The notes: generated from the letters alone by a model not told the origin. Shown: positions 1-8,275, numbered from the stretch's first letter. The stretch: 45,962 nt of DNA from Maritimibacter sp. (GCA_002701395.1 NZVC01000043.1:15732-61693), one strand, 5' to 3'. Translations and numbers: made by a program.

Positions 1-662
1 TGCCGCGCCTGACCGTGCGCGCCTTCCCGGCGCTGCTGATGCCCGCGATCCTGCTGTACGGCATCTATGGCGGCGTCACCACGCCGACCGAGGCGGCCGC
101 CGTCGCGGCGTTCTACGCGCTGGTGCTGGCGGGGGTGTTCTATCGCTCGATCAGCCTGAAGGCGCTGGGGCAGATCATGGTGGAATCCGCCCGGTCCTCG
201 GCCGCCATCGGTCTGGTCATCGGCGGCGCGCTGATCCTGAACTACATCGTGGCGTCCGAGAACATTCCCAGCATGCTGGCCGAGCACATGGTCGGTCTGG
301 ACGTGCATCCGCTGGTGTTCCTTCTGGGCGTGAACGTGCTGCTGCTGCTGCTGGGCTGCCTGCTGGACGCGACGACGATCATCCTTGTGATCATCCCGCT
401 GTTCCTGCCGACCTGCCGTGAACTGGGCATCGACCTTGTGCACTTCGGCGTGGTCGCGGTGGTGAACTGCATGATCGGCCTGATCACGCCGCCCTACGGC
501 GTGCTGCTGTTCGTCATCAACGCGGTGACCCGCATCCCGCTGACCGAGATCATCCGCGAGATCTGGCTGTTCCTGTTCGTGCTGCTGGCCGCGCTGATGG
601 CGATGATCCTGTTCCCGGGCATCGTGCTGTGGCTGCCGCGGCTGTTCGGCTACGCAGGCTAG
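1..662 (+). CDS. TRAP transporter large permease, DctM-type (3' part)
   Basis: The reading frame is open from the window edge (first full codon at base 3), so this is the C-terminal ~220 residues of a longer gene. The protein is almost entirely hydrophobic helices, with typical DctM features: a GVTTPTEAAAVAAFYAL segment near the start and LLDATTIILVIIPLFLP followed by GLITPPYGVLLF in the second half. DctM is the 12-helix permease subunit of sodium-driven tripartite ATP-independent periplasmic transporters for organic acids, working with a small permease (DctQ) and a periplasmic binding protein (DctP). Those partners would lie upstream, outside the window, so the substrate cannot be told. The gene stops at TAG and is followed within 30 bases by a hairpin. 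Confidence 0.9.
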   Translation, partial: PRLTVRAFPALLMPAILLYGIYGGVTTPTEAAAVAAFYALVLAGVFYRSISLKALGQIMVESARSSAAIGLVIGGALILNYIVASENIPSMLAEHMVGLDVHPLVFLLGVNVLLLLLGCLLDATTIILVIIPLFLPTCRELGIDLVHFGVVAVVNCMIGLITPPYGVLLFVINAVTRIPLTEIIREIWLFLFVLLAALMAMILFPGIVLWLPRLFGYAG

Positions 663-680
663 GGCGCTTATCATCGCGCT

Positions 681-713
681 GGAAAAAAGGCCCGTCCCCG
701 GAAGGGGGCGGGC
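681..713 (-). terminator. Bidirectional hairpin, T-tract on minus strand
   Basis: A 10-bp stem (690-699 with 704-713, one G-T pair) closes a GGAA loop. The A-run at 683-688 reads as a T-run on the minus strand, so the best terminator direction is for the minus-strand gene ending at 852. The plus-strand tail is T-poor (ATTTGTC) but could still stop the TRAP transcript. The same hairpin recurs at 1578-1601. Confidence 0.65.
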
Positions 714-851
714 ATTTGTCGTGCGTGATGAAGGTTGGGGCGGTGGATAACCCTGCCATTTCTTTGTTGTTCAGATGACTGCCTGAATGAAAAAGGCACA
801 GCGATCGTCGCCAGTCCGCTGCGCCGCAAAGCGTATAGGCAGCAGTCGTTC

Positions 852-1472
852 TTAACGTGAATTGGAACGGATCACCTCCAACACCGCCTGTGCATCGGGG
901 ATGTAATCGAAGGTAACAATCGAAGTGTTCCGATCCCGTAGAATGGAGTGCCCCGGATGGGACAGCCCCAGACCGAATGGCTGGACTTGATCCTCGGAAA
1001 GCAACGTTCCGATTTGCACGGATGGATATGGGCGGCTGGCGATAAGCGAGTAAGGGTATGTCCCGGAGTGCGGGCACGAAACGATGTATAGCCGCACTCC
1101 CCCCCGCCAGTTTCTTCCACGACGGCAGATGATAGCACGGCTGTCGGTGACGAAGTAAACGAGGTTACGGAGGACGTATTGACGTTGGCTGGCCAATGAC
1201 ACTGACATTGCGAGGAACGCGAGAGTGAGTGCGCCGTAGACCCAGATCGCTTCCGTGCGCCCGAACTGCGCCTCGTGATCAATGAAAATCAACGTGCTCC
1301 ACATCACGATGACACCGACAAACGCAGCAATGTGAATTGTCCGCTCATCTCCGACCGCCTCTGGGAAACGTCGCCCGTATCCCGGCAAACCGGACCAAAT
1401 TAAGTGCTCTTCGGGTTCAAGGATTTCATCAAGCTCGACGTGATCGAGGCTGGATACTTTAATGCTCTGCAT
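852..1472 (-). CDS. Hypothetical membrane protein, PH-like (bPH/YdbT-like) pattern
   Basis: This 206-residue protein is not assigned to a named gene. Residues ~21-36 (EEHLIWSGLPGYGRRF) are followed by two hydrophobic helices (~46-64 and ~77-92). A stretch reading YVLRNLVYFVTDSRAIICRR comes next, resembling the 'Y.lTdrRai' strand of membrane-flanked bacterial PH domains. The remaining ~80 residues are soluble. The order 'W-S-G-x-P, two helices, TDxRAI' is common in small uncharacterised bacterial membrane proteins. No clear Shine-Dalgarno precedes the ATG. Codon use looks AT-richer than the neighbours (ATT, AAT, TTA, AAA). The gene also sits alone on the minus strand between two copies of the same hairpin, which suggests acquisition. 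The PH assignment is inference from pattern only. Confidence 0.6.
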   Translation of the reverse strand: MQSIKVSSLDHVELDEILEPEEHLIWSGLPGYGRRFPEAVGDERTIHIAAFVGVIVMWSTLIFIDHEAQFGRTEAIWVYGALTLAFLAMSVSLASQRQYVLRNLVYFVTDSRAIICRRGRNWRGGVRLYIVSCPHSGTYPYSLIASRPYPSVQIGTLLSEDQVQPFGLGLSHPGHSILRDRNTSIVTFDYIPDAQAVLEVIRSNSR

Positions 1473-1577
1473 CCGACCACAGATACTCTGGGCATCACGT
1501 TAACACTATCGTCTTGGTGCAGGTACAGGCTCGAAGCGGTCGCGTGTTGCGCCGTCCGGGGTGCCACGAGCCGCATA

Positions 1578-1622
1578 GCCCGTCCCCGGAAGGGGGTGGG
1601 CCTTTGTCGCGGCTGGGGCGGT
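1578..1622. repeat. Second copy of the terminator-like repeat (first at 690-755)
   Basis: Bases 1578-1609 match 690-721 with two differences: the hairpin arms GCCCGTCCCC and GGGGGTGGGC, loop GGAA, then TTTGTCG. After an 11-base gap in one copy, GGTTGGGGCGGT (first copy) and GGCTGGGGCGGT (second) also align. The two copies bracket the odd membrane-protein gene at 852-1472. This copy may terminate plus-strand reading before the MarR gene. Confidence 0.6.
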
Positions 1623-1632
1623 TGAAGCTATG

Positions 1633-1644
1633 GTTGATGTCAAC
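1633..1644. promoter_or_regulatory. Candidate MarR operator
   Basis: GTTGA-TG-TCAAC is a perfect 5-bp inverted repeat with a 2-base centre, partly extended by TATG/CATA outside it. It ends two bases before the ATG at 1647. A GTTGA/TCAAC dyad is the kind of site MarR-family dimers bind, so self-repression by the downstream regulator is the natural reading. This is inferred from position and symmetry only. Confidence 0.4.
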
Positions 1645-1646
1645 AT

Positions 1647-2123
1647 ATGATCCCCGGTATGAGGGATGATCTGCCATATGCCGCGACGCTTGAAGTGCGG
1701 GACCGGTGCCTGTGTCTGCATGTGCAGCGGGCGGCGCGGGCTTTGGCGCGGCGCTTTGACGAGGCGCTGCGGCCCTTCGGCCTGACCAACGGCCAGTTTT
1801 CGTTGCTGATGTCGCTGAACCGGCCAGAGCCGCCGCGCATCTCGGACCTTGTCGAGTTGCTGGCGATGGACCGCACCACCCTGACGGCGGCGCTGAAACC
1901 GCTGACGCGGCGCGGGCTGGTCGAGGTGCGGCGGGACGAAAAGGACGCCCGCAGCCGGCGCCTGTTGCTGAGCGCCGAGGGCGAGACGGTGCTGGCGCAG
2001 GCGCTGCCGGTCTGGCGCGCCACCCACGAAGAGGTCGACGCGCTTCTGGCGTCGCCGGACAAGGTCGAGGATTTGCGGCAGGATCTGAACGCCATAAGCC
2101 GCACGGGCGCGGAAAGCGCCTAA
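1647..2123 (+). CDS. MarR family transcriptional regulator
   Basis: This 158-residue protein has a MarR layout: an N-terminal dimerisation helix (LCLHVQRAARALARRFDEAL), then a winged helix at ~50-110 with GLTNGQFSLLMSL, the recognition-helix region ISDLVELLAMDRTTLTAALKP, and the wing signature VRRDEKDARSRRLLLSAEG. MarR proteins are ligand-responsive dimeric repressors, often of adjacent genes and of themselves. The start at 1647 has no Shine-Dalgarno and directly follows the candidate operator; Met5 at 1659 is an alternative. The next gene downstream is on the opposite strand, so an autoregulated single-gene unit is likely. The ligand and targets are unknown. Confidence 0.9.
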   Translation: MIPGMRDDLPYAATLEVRDRCLCLHVQRAARALARRFDEALRPFGLTNGQFSLLMSLNRPEPPRISDLVELLAMDRTTLTAALKPLTRRGLVEVRRDEKDARSRRLLLSAEGETVLAQALPVWRATHEEVDALLASPDKVEDLRQDLNAISRTGAESA

Positions 2124-2279
2124 CGTGCGGCTTGCAACGTATCGTATCTTGGGAAGGTCCTGATCGACCGTGGCGTCTTGCGCCGCCGGGACCAGAGGGT
2201 ACGGGCCCTAGGGCGGACCCGTTACCAGTGCTCGGTCGTCATCCGAAGTGCCGGGATTCTCCCGCCACCTGGCAAGCTA

Positions 2280-2438
2280 TTAGCCGTAGACGGCTTCGCG
2301 AGCGATGCGGCGTGCGTCTTCCGGGAAGATGCCGAGGTCCAGCGCGACGTCGCGCGGAAGGGATTCGATTTCGGCCACGGTGCGGTTGTAGAGCTTGCGC
2401 TTTTCACGGGCGACGCGGAAGTTGTCGAGGAAGGTCAT
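2280..2438 (-). CDS. Small DUF1127 (YjiS-like) protein
   Basis: A 52-residue basic protein starts MTFLDNFRVAREKRKLYNRT, continues through an EIESLPRDVALDLGI-type core and ends ARRIAREAVYG. That is the whole of a YjiS-like DUF1127 domain. The start ATG (2436-2438) follows GGAG at a good distance. Family members in Rhodobacter and Agrobacterium bind RNA or influence sRNA maturation, phosphate response and stress adaptation; a similar role here is inference. It lies downstream of the gapA terminator and has its own AT-rich, palindrome-rich upstream region (2439-2576). I looked for CCUCC-type sRNA hairpins downstream, as known after one R. sphaeroides homologue, and did not see them. Confidence 0.85.
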   Translation of the reverse strand: MTFLDNFRVAREKRKLYNRTVAEIESLPRDVALDLGIFPEDARRIAREAVYG

Positions 2439-2493
2439 TTCCGTCTCCAGGGTTTGTGTTTTCGATGACCCCTATTTGGACCCGGTGTTAGCG

Positions 2494-2517
2494 CTGCACA
2501 ATCCGGCGTTTGTGCAG
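2494..2517. promoter_or_regulatory. Perfect inverted repeat upstream of the DUF1127 gene
   Basis: CTGCACAA (2494-2501) and TTGTGCAG (2510-2517) form a perfect 8-bp inverted repeat separated by 8 bases, 56 bases before the DUF1127 start. A second, imperfect dyad follows (ATTTTCTGC / GCAGCAAAAT, ~2529-2550). The size suits a dimeric regulator such as a LysR- or LuxR-type protein, but the binder is not known. Confidence 0.5.
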
Positions 2518-2553
2518 GTTCGCTATGCATTTTCTGCAACGCAGCAAAATCCG

Positions 2554-2568
2554 TTAATTCCGAATTAG
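2554..2568. promoter_or_regulatory. CtrA-like half-consensus and 13-bp palindrome
   Basis: TTAA (2554-2557), 7 bases, TTAG (2565-2568) differs by one base from the CtrA consensus TTAA-N7-TTAA. The same bases contain the palindrome TAATTC-C-GAATTA (2555-2567). It lies about 120 bases upstream of the DUF1127 start, in the AT-rich promoter region. Confidence 0.35.
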
Positions 2569-2576
2569 GATGCTGT

Positions 2577-2614
2577 TAATAAAAGAAAAGGGCGCCGGGA
2601 GTGTCCCGACGCCC
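2577..2614 (-). terminator. Intrinsic terminator of gapA
   Basis: On the minus strand, an 11-position stem (2604-2614 with 2590-2600, one mismatch) with a 3-base loop is followed by CTTTTCTTTTATT. It lies 35 bases after the gapA stop and is a textbook rho-independent terminator. Confidence 0.85.
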
Positions 2615-2649
2615 CGAAGGCAGCTATGCGCGGTTGCGCTAACAGGCCC

Positions 2650-3651
<1,002 letters not shown>

Positions 3652-3717
3652 GCTGGGATCTCCTTCCGGTTTCCGTGGTCACGCGGCAGGCCGGTAAATG
3701 CGGCCCGCGTCACGGGT

Positions 3718-3746
3718 TTTGAATGGGTTTTTGCGGCAAAGGTCAA
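3718..3746 (-). promoter_or_regulatory. Candidate gapA promoter
   Basis: On the minus strand TTGACC (3746-3741), a 17-base spacer and TTCAAA (3723-3718) form a sigma-70-like pair about 65 bases upstream of the gapA start. The -35 matches the consensus at five of six positions; the -10 is weak. Confidence 0.4.
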
Positions 3747-3763
3747 CCTAGGCCGGCGCACTG

Positions 3764-3907
3764 TTAGCGCCAGAAGGCGAGCCATTCGACGAATTCCAGC
3801 CCCTTGCGACCCAGAAATACCGTCATCGCCCAGTCCATTTGCAGGCCGTCATACGCAAAGAAGGCGACAAGCAGCAGTCCAAGAACGATGGCGATAGTGT
3901 TGGTCAA
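3764..3907 (-). CDS. 47-residue membrane protein between tkt and gapA
   Basis: The small frame begins at TTG (3905-3907), 9 bases after a strong GGAGGAG, and ends at TAA. It encodes one N-terminal transmembrane helix (TNTIAIVLGLLLVAFFAYD) and a short amphipathic tail (RKGLEFVEWLAFWR). I recall similar tiny proteins beside gap in roseobacters, but no function is known. The good ribosome site, high hydrophobicity and clean termination between two conserved genes argue that it is real. It may be cotranscribed with gapA; its stop lies 17 bases before the gapA -35 element. The TTG start makes low translation likely. A regulatory or structural role at the membrane is only a guess. Confidence 0.7.
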   Translation of the reverse strand: MTNTIAIVLGLLLVAFFAYDGLQMDWAMTVFLGRKGLEFVEWLAFWR

Positions 3908-4034
3908 CGGTCGCCGCTCCTCCGGGGACACATGGGCACTGCCGAGGTGATAGGGCGGAACGGGCGCGAAAGTCCATGCGGGGCAGGGCAGGTTTGCCGG
4001 CCGCCGTGTGCCGCGCGCCGCAGGTGAAACGCGA

Positions 4035-4058
4035 ACGGCCCGCCAGTTGGCGGGCCGT
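4035..4058 (-). terminator. Hairpin after tkt
   Basis: ACGGCCCGCC (4035-4044) and GGCGGGCCGT (4049-4058) form a perfect 10-bp stem with a 4-base loop, 26 bases after the tkt stop. The minus-strand tail (TCGCGTTTCACC) is only moderately T-rich, so termination may be partial and let some transcripts run into the small gene and gapA. Confidence 0.65.
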
Positions 4059-4084
4059 CCGGTGGTTCAAAGCGGAACGGGTGC

Positions 4085-6100
4085 TTACAGCAGGCCCTTC
4101 ACCGTCGCGACGGTGTTCTCGGCGGTGATGCCGAACTTTTCGAACAATTCCTCCGCCGGGGCAGAGGCGCCGAAGGACGACATGCCGACGAAACCGGCTT
4201 TTGCCTCGCGCCCGCGTTCGCCCAGCAGCCACTTGTCCCAGCCCAGACGCACGCCGGCCTCGATGGCGACGCGGACCGGCCCGGCGGGCAGGACGCGCTT
4301 GCGATAGCTTTCGTCCTGCTGCGAGAACAGCTCCCACGACGGCATCGACACGACGCGGGTGCCGATCCCCTCGGCCTGCAGTGCATCGCGCGCAGCCAGC
4401 GCGACCGACACTTCCGAGCCGGTGGCCATCAGGATGACCTGACGCTTGCCCTCGGCCTCGGCCAGGACATAGGCGCCCTGTTCGGTCAGGTTCTTGGTCT
4501 TGTGCTCGACGCGGACGGTGGGCAGGCCCTGACGGGTCAGCACCAGGGTGGTCGGCCCGTCGTGCCGGTTCATCGCGATTTCCCACGCCTCGGCGGTCTC
4601 GACGATGTCGGCGGGACGCAGCACCAGCATGTTCGGCGTCGCGCGCAGCATGGCCAGATGTTCCACCGGCTGGTGCGTCGGGCCGTCTTCGCCAAGGCCG
4701 ATGGAATCGTGCGTCATCACGTAGGTGACGCCGATCCGCGACAGGGCCGACAGGCGCATCGCGGGACGGGCGTAGTCGGTGAAGCAGAAGAACGTGCCGC
4801 CGTAGGGCTTTACGCCGCCATGCAGCGCCATGCCGTTCATCGCCGCGGCCATGCCGTGTTCACGGATGCCGTAGTGGATGTAGCGGCCCTTGCGGTTGTC
4901 GGGCCCGAACAGGCCAAGGTCCGGCGTGTTGGTGTTGTTCGACCCGGTCAGGTCGGCGGATCCGCCGATGGTCTCGGGCAGGATCGGGTTGAGAACCTCA
5001 AGCACCTTCTGCGACGCGGCGCGCGTCGCAAGCTTGGGCTTCTCTTCCGACATCTCTTTCTTGAACTTGCGGATCGCCGAGGCGAGTTTCTTCGGCGTCT
5101 CGCCGGACAGTTCGCGGTTGAACTGCGCCTGCTTGCCGTCGGACAGCTCGGCAAAGCGGTCGTTCCACGCGGCGTGCTCGGACTGGCCGCGCGATCCGAT
5201 GGCTTCCCACGCGGATTTCACGTCCGACGGGATCTCGAACGGGCCGAAGTCCCAGCCGTAAGCGGCCTTGGTGTCGGCGATCAGCTGCGCGTCGGTCAGC
5301 GCGCCGTGGCCCTTGGCGGTGTCCTGCGCGGACGAGCCAAGCGCGATATGCGTCTTGCAGGCGATCATCGACGGCTTGCTGGACTTCTTCGCGGCCTCGA
5401 TGGCGGCGTCGATCGCTTCGGGGTCGTGGCCGTCGATTTCCTGAACGTGCCAGCCGGACGCCTTGAAGCGGGCGGGCTGGTCGGTGATGTCGGCCAGTTC
5501 GACCTTGCCGTCGATGGTGATTTGGTTGTCGTCGAAGAAGACGATCAGCTTGCCCAGCTTGTTGCGGCCGGCAAGACCGATGGCTTCCTGGCTGATGCCT
5601 TCCATCAGGCAGCCGTCACCGGCGAACACGTAGGTGTGGTGATCCACGACCTTCTTGCCGTAGCGGGCGCGCAGCACTTCCTCGGCGATGGCGAAGCCGA
5701 CCGAGTTCGAGATGCCCTGACCCAGCGGGCCGGTGGTGACTTCGATGCCCACGGCCTCGGTGTTTTCCGGGTGGCCGGCGGTCTTGGCGCCCATCTGGCG
5801 GAAATTCTTGATCTCATCCAGCGTGATCTCGGGCGAGCCGGTCAGATACAGCAGCGCGTACAGCAGCATCGAGCCGTGGCCATTCGACACGATAAAGCGG
5901 TCGCGGTCGGGCCAGCCGGGGGCGGCGGCGTCGAATTTCAGGTGCTTTTCGAACAGGACCGTCGCGATGTCGGCCATGCCCATCGGCATCCCGGAGTGCC
6001 CGGAATTGGCGGCGGCGACCGCATCCATCGCCAGCGCGCGGATGGCTGACGCCTTTTTCCAGTGCTCGGGGTGGTTGGCCTTGAGATCGGAGATTTCCAT
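4085..6100 (-). CDS. tkt: Transketolase
   Basis: This 671-residue protein matches the family length. Transketolase moves two-carbon ketol units between sugar phosphates in the pentose phosphate and Calvin cycles, using thiamine diphosphate and a divalent metal. The thiamine motif begins GDG at 161-163 and ends in FFDDN (Asn192). [11 protein letters not shown] (~31-41) contains the active-site His, and [19 protein letters not shown] is the pyrimidine-domain signature. The start at [10 protein letters not shown] (6100) was chosen because AAGGAAG precedes it; upstream in-frame codons give an unlikely Arg/Cys-rich extension. A candidate promoter lies just upstream. It diverges from the zauP-zapA pair. 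Confidence 0.97.
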   Translation of the reverse strand: MEISDLKANHPEHWKKASAIRALAMDAVAAANSGHSGMPMGMADIATVLFEKHLKFDAAAPGWPDRDRFIVSNGHGSMLLYALLYLTGSPEITLDEIKNFRQMGAKTAGHPENTEAVGIEVTTGPLGQGISNSVGFAIAEEVLRARYGKKVVDHHTYVFAGDGCLMEGISQEAIGLAGRNKLGKLIVFFDDNQITIDGKVELADITDQPARFKASGWHVQEIDGHDPEAIDAAIEAAKKSSKPSMIACKTHIALGSSAQDTAKGHGALTDAQLIADTKAAYGWDFGPFEIPSDVKSAWEAIGSRGQSEHAAWNDRFAELSDGKQAQFNRELSGETPKKLASAIRKFKKEMSEEKPKLATRAASQKVLEVLNPILPETIGGSADLTGSNNTNTPDLGLFGPDNRKGRYIHYGIREHGMAAAMNGMALHGGVKPYGGTFFCFTDYARPAMRLSALSRIGVTYVMTHDSIGLGEDGPTHQPVEHLAMLRATPNMLVLRPADIVETAEAWEIAMNRHDGPTTLVLTRQGLPTVRVEHKTKNLTEQGAYVLAEAEGKRQVILMATGSEVSVALAARDALQAEGIGTRVVSMPSWELFSQQDESYRKRVLPAGPVRVAIEAGVRLGWDKWLLGERGREAKAGFVGMSSFGASAPAEELFEKFGITAENTVATVKGLL

Positions 6101-6136
6101 GAAGGCGCTTCCTTCTGAGTCAAAACTGTTGCGCGC

Positions 6137-6164
6137 GTGATACCAGCGTCGCGCGCAAGTGCAA
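6137..6164 (-). promoter_or_regulatory. Candidate tkt promoter
   Basis: On the minus strand TTGCAC (6164-6159), 16 bases, TATCAC (6142-6137). Both hexamers match sigma-70 consensus at four of six positions. The start would fall near 6130, giving a leader of about 30 bases before the tkt ATG. Confidence 0.4.
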
Positions 6165-6344
6165 GCTGCGCCGCGCGGGGTCTTGCCGGGTCGGATCAAG
6201 CGCGCCTTGTAAACCCTTGGCGGGAAAAGGGGGGCAGCATTTCAGGAAACGCACGGCTAGAATTGCGCCAAGACGCGGCGGCGCTTGATTCGGGAGGGGC
6301 GGCGCAGGGACCGCGCAGACGAGAGACGAGGACAGGAACAGTCT

Positions 6345-6833
6345 ATGTCAGAGATCACCGAATTGCAGCGTCGCCTGAGCGAGGCGCTGGAACGGATCGG
6401 CGCCGGTGTGGAAGAGCTTTCGGTCCCCTCGACCGGGCCCGAGGTCGACCCCGACGAGCACGCGCGCGTGACCGAGGCGCTGGCCGCCGAGAAAGAGGTG
6501 ACCGCGCAGCTTGAAGAACGCGTCCGGTCGCTGAAGGACAAGGTCGACCGTCGCGAGCGCGAACTGCAGGGCGAGGTCGATCGCCTGAAGCAGGAACTTG
6601 CCGACTACGAGATTCAGGCGCAGCGGATGCGCCGCACCAACACCCAACTGCGCCAGTCGATTCAGGCGCTGCGCGAGGCGGCCGAGGACGGCGTGGCCGA
6701 GCCGCACCTGATCAACCAGGCGATGATGTCGGAGCTTGAAGGCCTGCGTGTCGCGCGCGATGGCGACCGGGCCGAGATGGACGCCATCCTGGGCGAGCTG
6801 AAGCCCCTGCTCGAGGAGAATAGCGATGCCTGA
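6345..6833 (+). CDS. Coiled-coil protein upstream of zapA, ZauP-like
   Basis: This 162-residue, highly charged protein is dominated by heptad-rich helix: EITELQRRLSEALERI at the N-terminus and a long coiled coil at ~45-120 (KEVTAQLEERVRSLKDKVD onward). A short acidic end follows (ELKPLLEENSDA). It overlaps the zapA start by 8 bases, so the two are translationally coupled. In Caulobacter the coiled-coil protein encoded just upstream of zapA is ZauP, which binds ZapA and helps focus the Z-ring. Position, length class and coiled coil support the same role here, but the sequence link was not tested. The start at 6345 lies after GACAGGAACAG; TAGAAT at 6258-6263 is a possible -10. Confidence 0.75.
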   Translation: MSEITELQRRLSEALERIGAGVEELSVPSTGPEVDPDEHARVTEALAAEKEVTAQLEERVRSLKDKVDRRERELQGEVDRLKQELADYEIQAQRMRRTNTQLRQSIQALREAAEDGVAEPHLINQAMMSELEGLRVARDGDRAEMDAILGELKPLLEENSDA

Positions 6834-7230
6834 GGTCACGATCCGGATCGGCGGCCGCGATTACGCCGTCGCCTGCCAAGAGGGTGAGGAACAGTACCTG
6901 AATGCCGCAGCCCAGATGCTGGACACCGAGGCGCAGGTGCTGGCCGGGCAGGCTGGCCGCTTGCCGGAGTCCCGCGTTCTGCTGATGGCCGGGCTGATGC
7001 TGGCGGACAAGGCCGCGGGTATGGATGAACAGCTGAAGGCGGCCGAGGCACGGGCAAAGGCCGCCGAGGCCGAGGTGCAGAAGCTGCGCGATGCGCCAGC
7101 GCCCGCCGCGCCGGAACCGATGCGGATCGAGGTCCCGACCATGCCCGAGGGGCTGGCCGAAGAGCTGGACACGCTGGCGACCCGCGCGGAATACATCGCC
7201 GCATCCATCGAACAGAAACTGGCGGGCTGA
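6826..7230 (+). CDS. zapA: Cell division protein ZapA
   Basis: This 134-residue protein begins MPEVTIRIGGRDYAVACQEGEE, the standard ZapA N-terminal beta-hairpin and head domain. A helix follows (YLNAAAQMLDTEAQVLA, RVLLMAGLMLADK). After it comes a coiled-coil stalk of about 30 residues rich in Ala/Glu (AEARAKAAEAEVQKL), a Pro/Ala linker and a C-terminal helix. ZapA tetramers bundle FtsZ filaments at mid-cell. It is longer than the ~109-residue E. coli protein because of the Pro-Ala linker and extra C-terminal helix, usual in alphaproteobacteria. It is coupled to the upstream coiled-coil gene by overlap. Confidence 0.93.
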   Translation: MPEVTIRIGGRDYAVACQEGEEQYLNAAAQMLDTEAQVLAGQAGRLPESRVLLMAGLMLADKAAGMDEQLKAAEARAKAAEAEVQKLRDAPAPAAPEPMRIEVPTMPEGLAEELDTLATRAEYIAASIEQKLAG

Positions 7231-7234
7231 ACCG

Positions 7235-7357
7235 GCCCGCCGACGCGCGCATCGCGTCGCGTGCGCCTGCCCAGTAAACGCGGGGCGGGCGCCCCGGCGA
7301 GTGATTTCGGATCAGCAAGGCTACCGGGTGCCGCGACAGCCGACTGGCGTCGCGGGC
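7235..7357 (+). ncRNA. Structured intergenic RNA candidate after zapA (6S-like position)
   Basis: The whole zapA-to-next-gene interval folds on itself. The ends pair over 11 bp with one bulged C (7235-7246 with 7347-7357). Inside are a 10-bp hairpin (7263-7272 with 7283-7292) and a small TGAT/ATCA hairpin (7302-7314). A competing 7-bp hairpin exists at 7241-7259 (CGACGCG/CGCGTCG). 6S RNA genes commonly lie directly downstream of zapA, including in alphaproteobacteria, and a long closing stem around an open centre is the 6S layout. However, ~123 bases is short, I could not match a 6S consensus, and a bidirectional terminator between convergent genes is an alternative. Confidence 0.35.
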
Positions 7358-7369
7358 GGCAGCGGTCCG

Positions 7370-8110
7370 TCAGCAGACGTGAAGGTTGCCGCTCAGGCGT
7401 TTGCCAAGGCTTACGAATTCCTCGATCTCGGTCTGGCCGCGCAGGGGGCGGCCCAGCCGCAGGCGCATCCCGAAGGCGCCGCGCATGACGACGGGCTGCG
7501 GGGCGACGCGGTCCGGCTGGGCAAGGCCCAGTTCCGGCGCGCCGCGAATGTCGTCCAGCGCGTTTTCCGCGCCCGGCGTCGCCAAAAGCTGCCCCGGCCC
7601 CGGTTGGTCATCGACACTGCGCAGAAGGTGGCGGTCGCGCCCAAGATTGCCGGCCAGACGTTCGACACGCGTGCGGCCCGCGTCCTCGGACCCTTCGGTC
7701 CAGGCGTCTTCGGCCGATCCGTCGCCGTTGGACAGGGCAGGGCCCAGCACCGCCAGTCCGACGGGGATCAGGGGCCGTGGATCGATGAATTCGGCACAGG
7801 GACCGACCCGGGACACGGCGGCGCGGCCGGTTGCCTTTCCAAGTCGGCGGCTGGCCCGCCCACGGCGGGCGTCGCGCCGGTCCTGAAGCGTCAGGCACCA
7901 GCCTTCGACGGGGTGGCGGAATTCATGGCGGCAGCTGTGGCGTTCGTCTTGCGGGTGAAAGGCGTAGGTCCAGCCGTGGTCCGCCGCGATCCTGTGATAG
8001 GCTTCCCGCACCCTCAGCCGCCGGGCCCCGGCAAGCACCAGAAGAAGCAGAACCGTCGCCGCAGCGGACAGGGCAAGAAACGTTCCGATGATGAGCGAAC
8101 CGATCGTCAT
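7370..8110 (-). CDS. Hypothetical protein with one N-terminal transmembrane helix
   Basis: The 246-residue protein begins MTIGSLIIGTFLALSAAATVLLLLVLAGARRLR, one membrane helix followed by positive residues, so the rest should be cytoplasmic. The soluble part (~40-246) has a beta-rich pattern with blocks such as GWTYAFHPQDERHSCRHEF, VVMRGAFGMRLRLGRPLRG and EIEEFVSLGKRLS. I recognise no named domain. It is convergent with zapA and separated from it by the structured segment. Its upstream region (8111-8270) holds two dyads and a CtrA-like sequence. In many relatives this position downstream of zapA holds a 5-formyltetrahydrofolate cyclo-ligase; its absence here suggests rearrangement. Confidence 0.7.
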   Translation of the reverse strand: MTIGSLIIGTFLALSAAATVLLLLVLAGARRLRVREAYHRIAADHGWTYAFHPQDERHSCRHEFRHPVEGWCLTLQDRRDARRGRASRRLGKATGRAAVSRVGPCAEFIDPRPLIPVGLAVLGPALSNGDGSAEDAWTEGSEDAGRTRVERLAGNLGRDRHLLRSVDDQPGPGQLLATPGAENALDDIRGAPELGLAQPDRVAPQPVVMRGAFGMRLRLGRPLRGQTEIEEFVSLGKRLSGNLHVC

Positions 8111-8165
8111 GACGTCACCAGAAAAGCACCCGTAAACACATGCGCCCGGTTTTGGGGCAGCGAAG

Positions 8166-8202
8166 TTAACATAACGTAAAGCGGGCCCCGAATGGAGGCC
8201 CG
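8166..8202 (-). promoter_or_regulatory. Hairpin with T-rich tail and CtrA-like spacing upstream of 7370-8110
   Basis: CGGGCC (8182-8187) and GGCCCG (8197-8202) form a 6-bp stem. On the minus strand it is followed by CTTTACGTTATGTTAA, so it could be a weak terminator or leader structure. The tail reads TTTA-N7-TTAA on the minus strand (8180-8166), one mismatch from a CtrA site. It lies 56 bases before the hypothetical gene's start. Confidence 0.3.
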
Positions 8203-8246
8203 TTCACCCGGAGGCGTATTCAATTTACGGATAAGTGTGTTTCCTT

Positions 8247-8269
8247 ATGTGCAACTATAGGTTGCGCAT
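8247..8269. promoter_or_regulatory. 23-bp palindromic element
   Basis: Arms ATGTGCAAC and GTTGCGCAT pair over 9 bp (one G-T) around a TATAG centre. It lies between the grxD terminator and the upstream region of the 7370-8110 gene. It could be an operator or an RNA hairpin; no binder can be named. Confidence 0.35.
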
Positions 8270-8275
8270 CGGCCG

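Noticed and set aside
730..755. GGTGGATAACCC as a further DnaA box near 750
   Set aside because: Single site with a mismatch in the first position of the core (GGTGGATAA) and no partner boxes nearby.
2124..2279. Possible CCUCC-motif sRNA downstream of the DUF1127 gene, as known for one R. sphaeroides homologue
   Set aside because: The minus-strand sequence has no CCTCCTCCC motifs or tandem hairpins.
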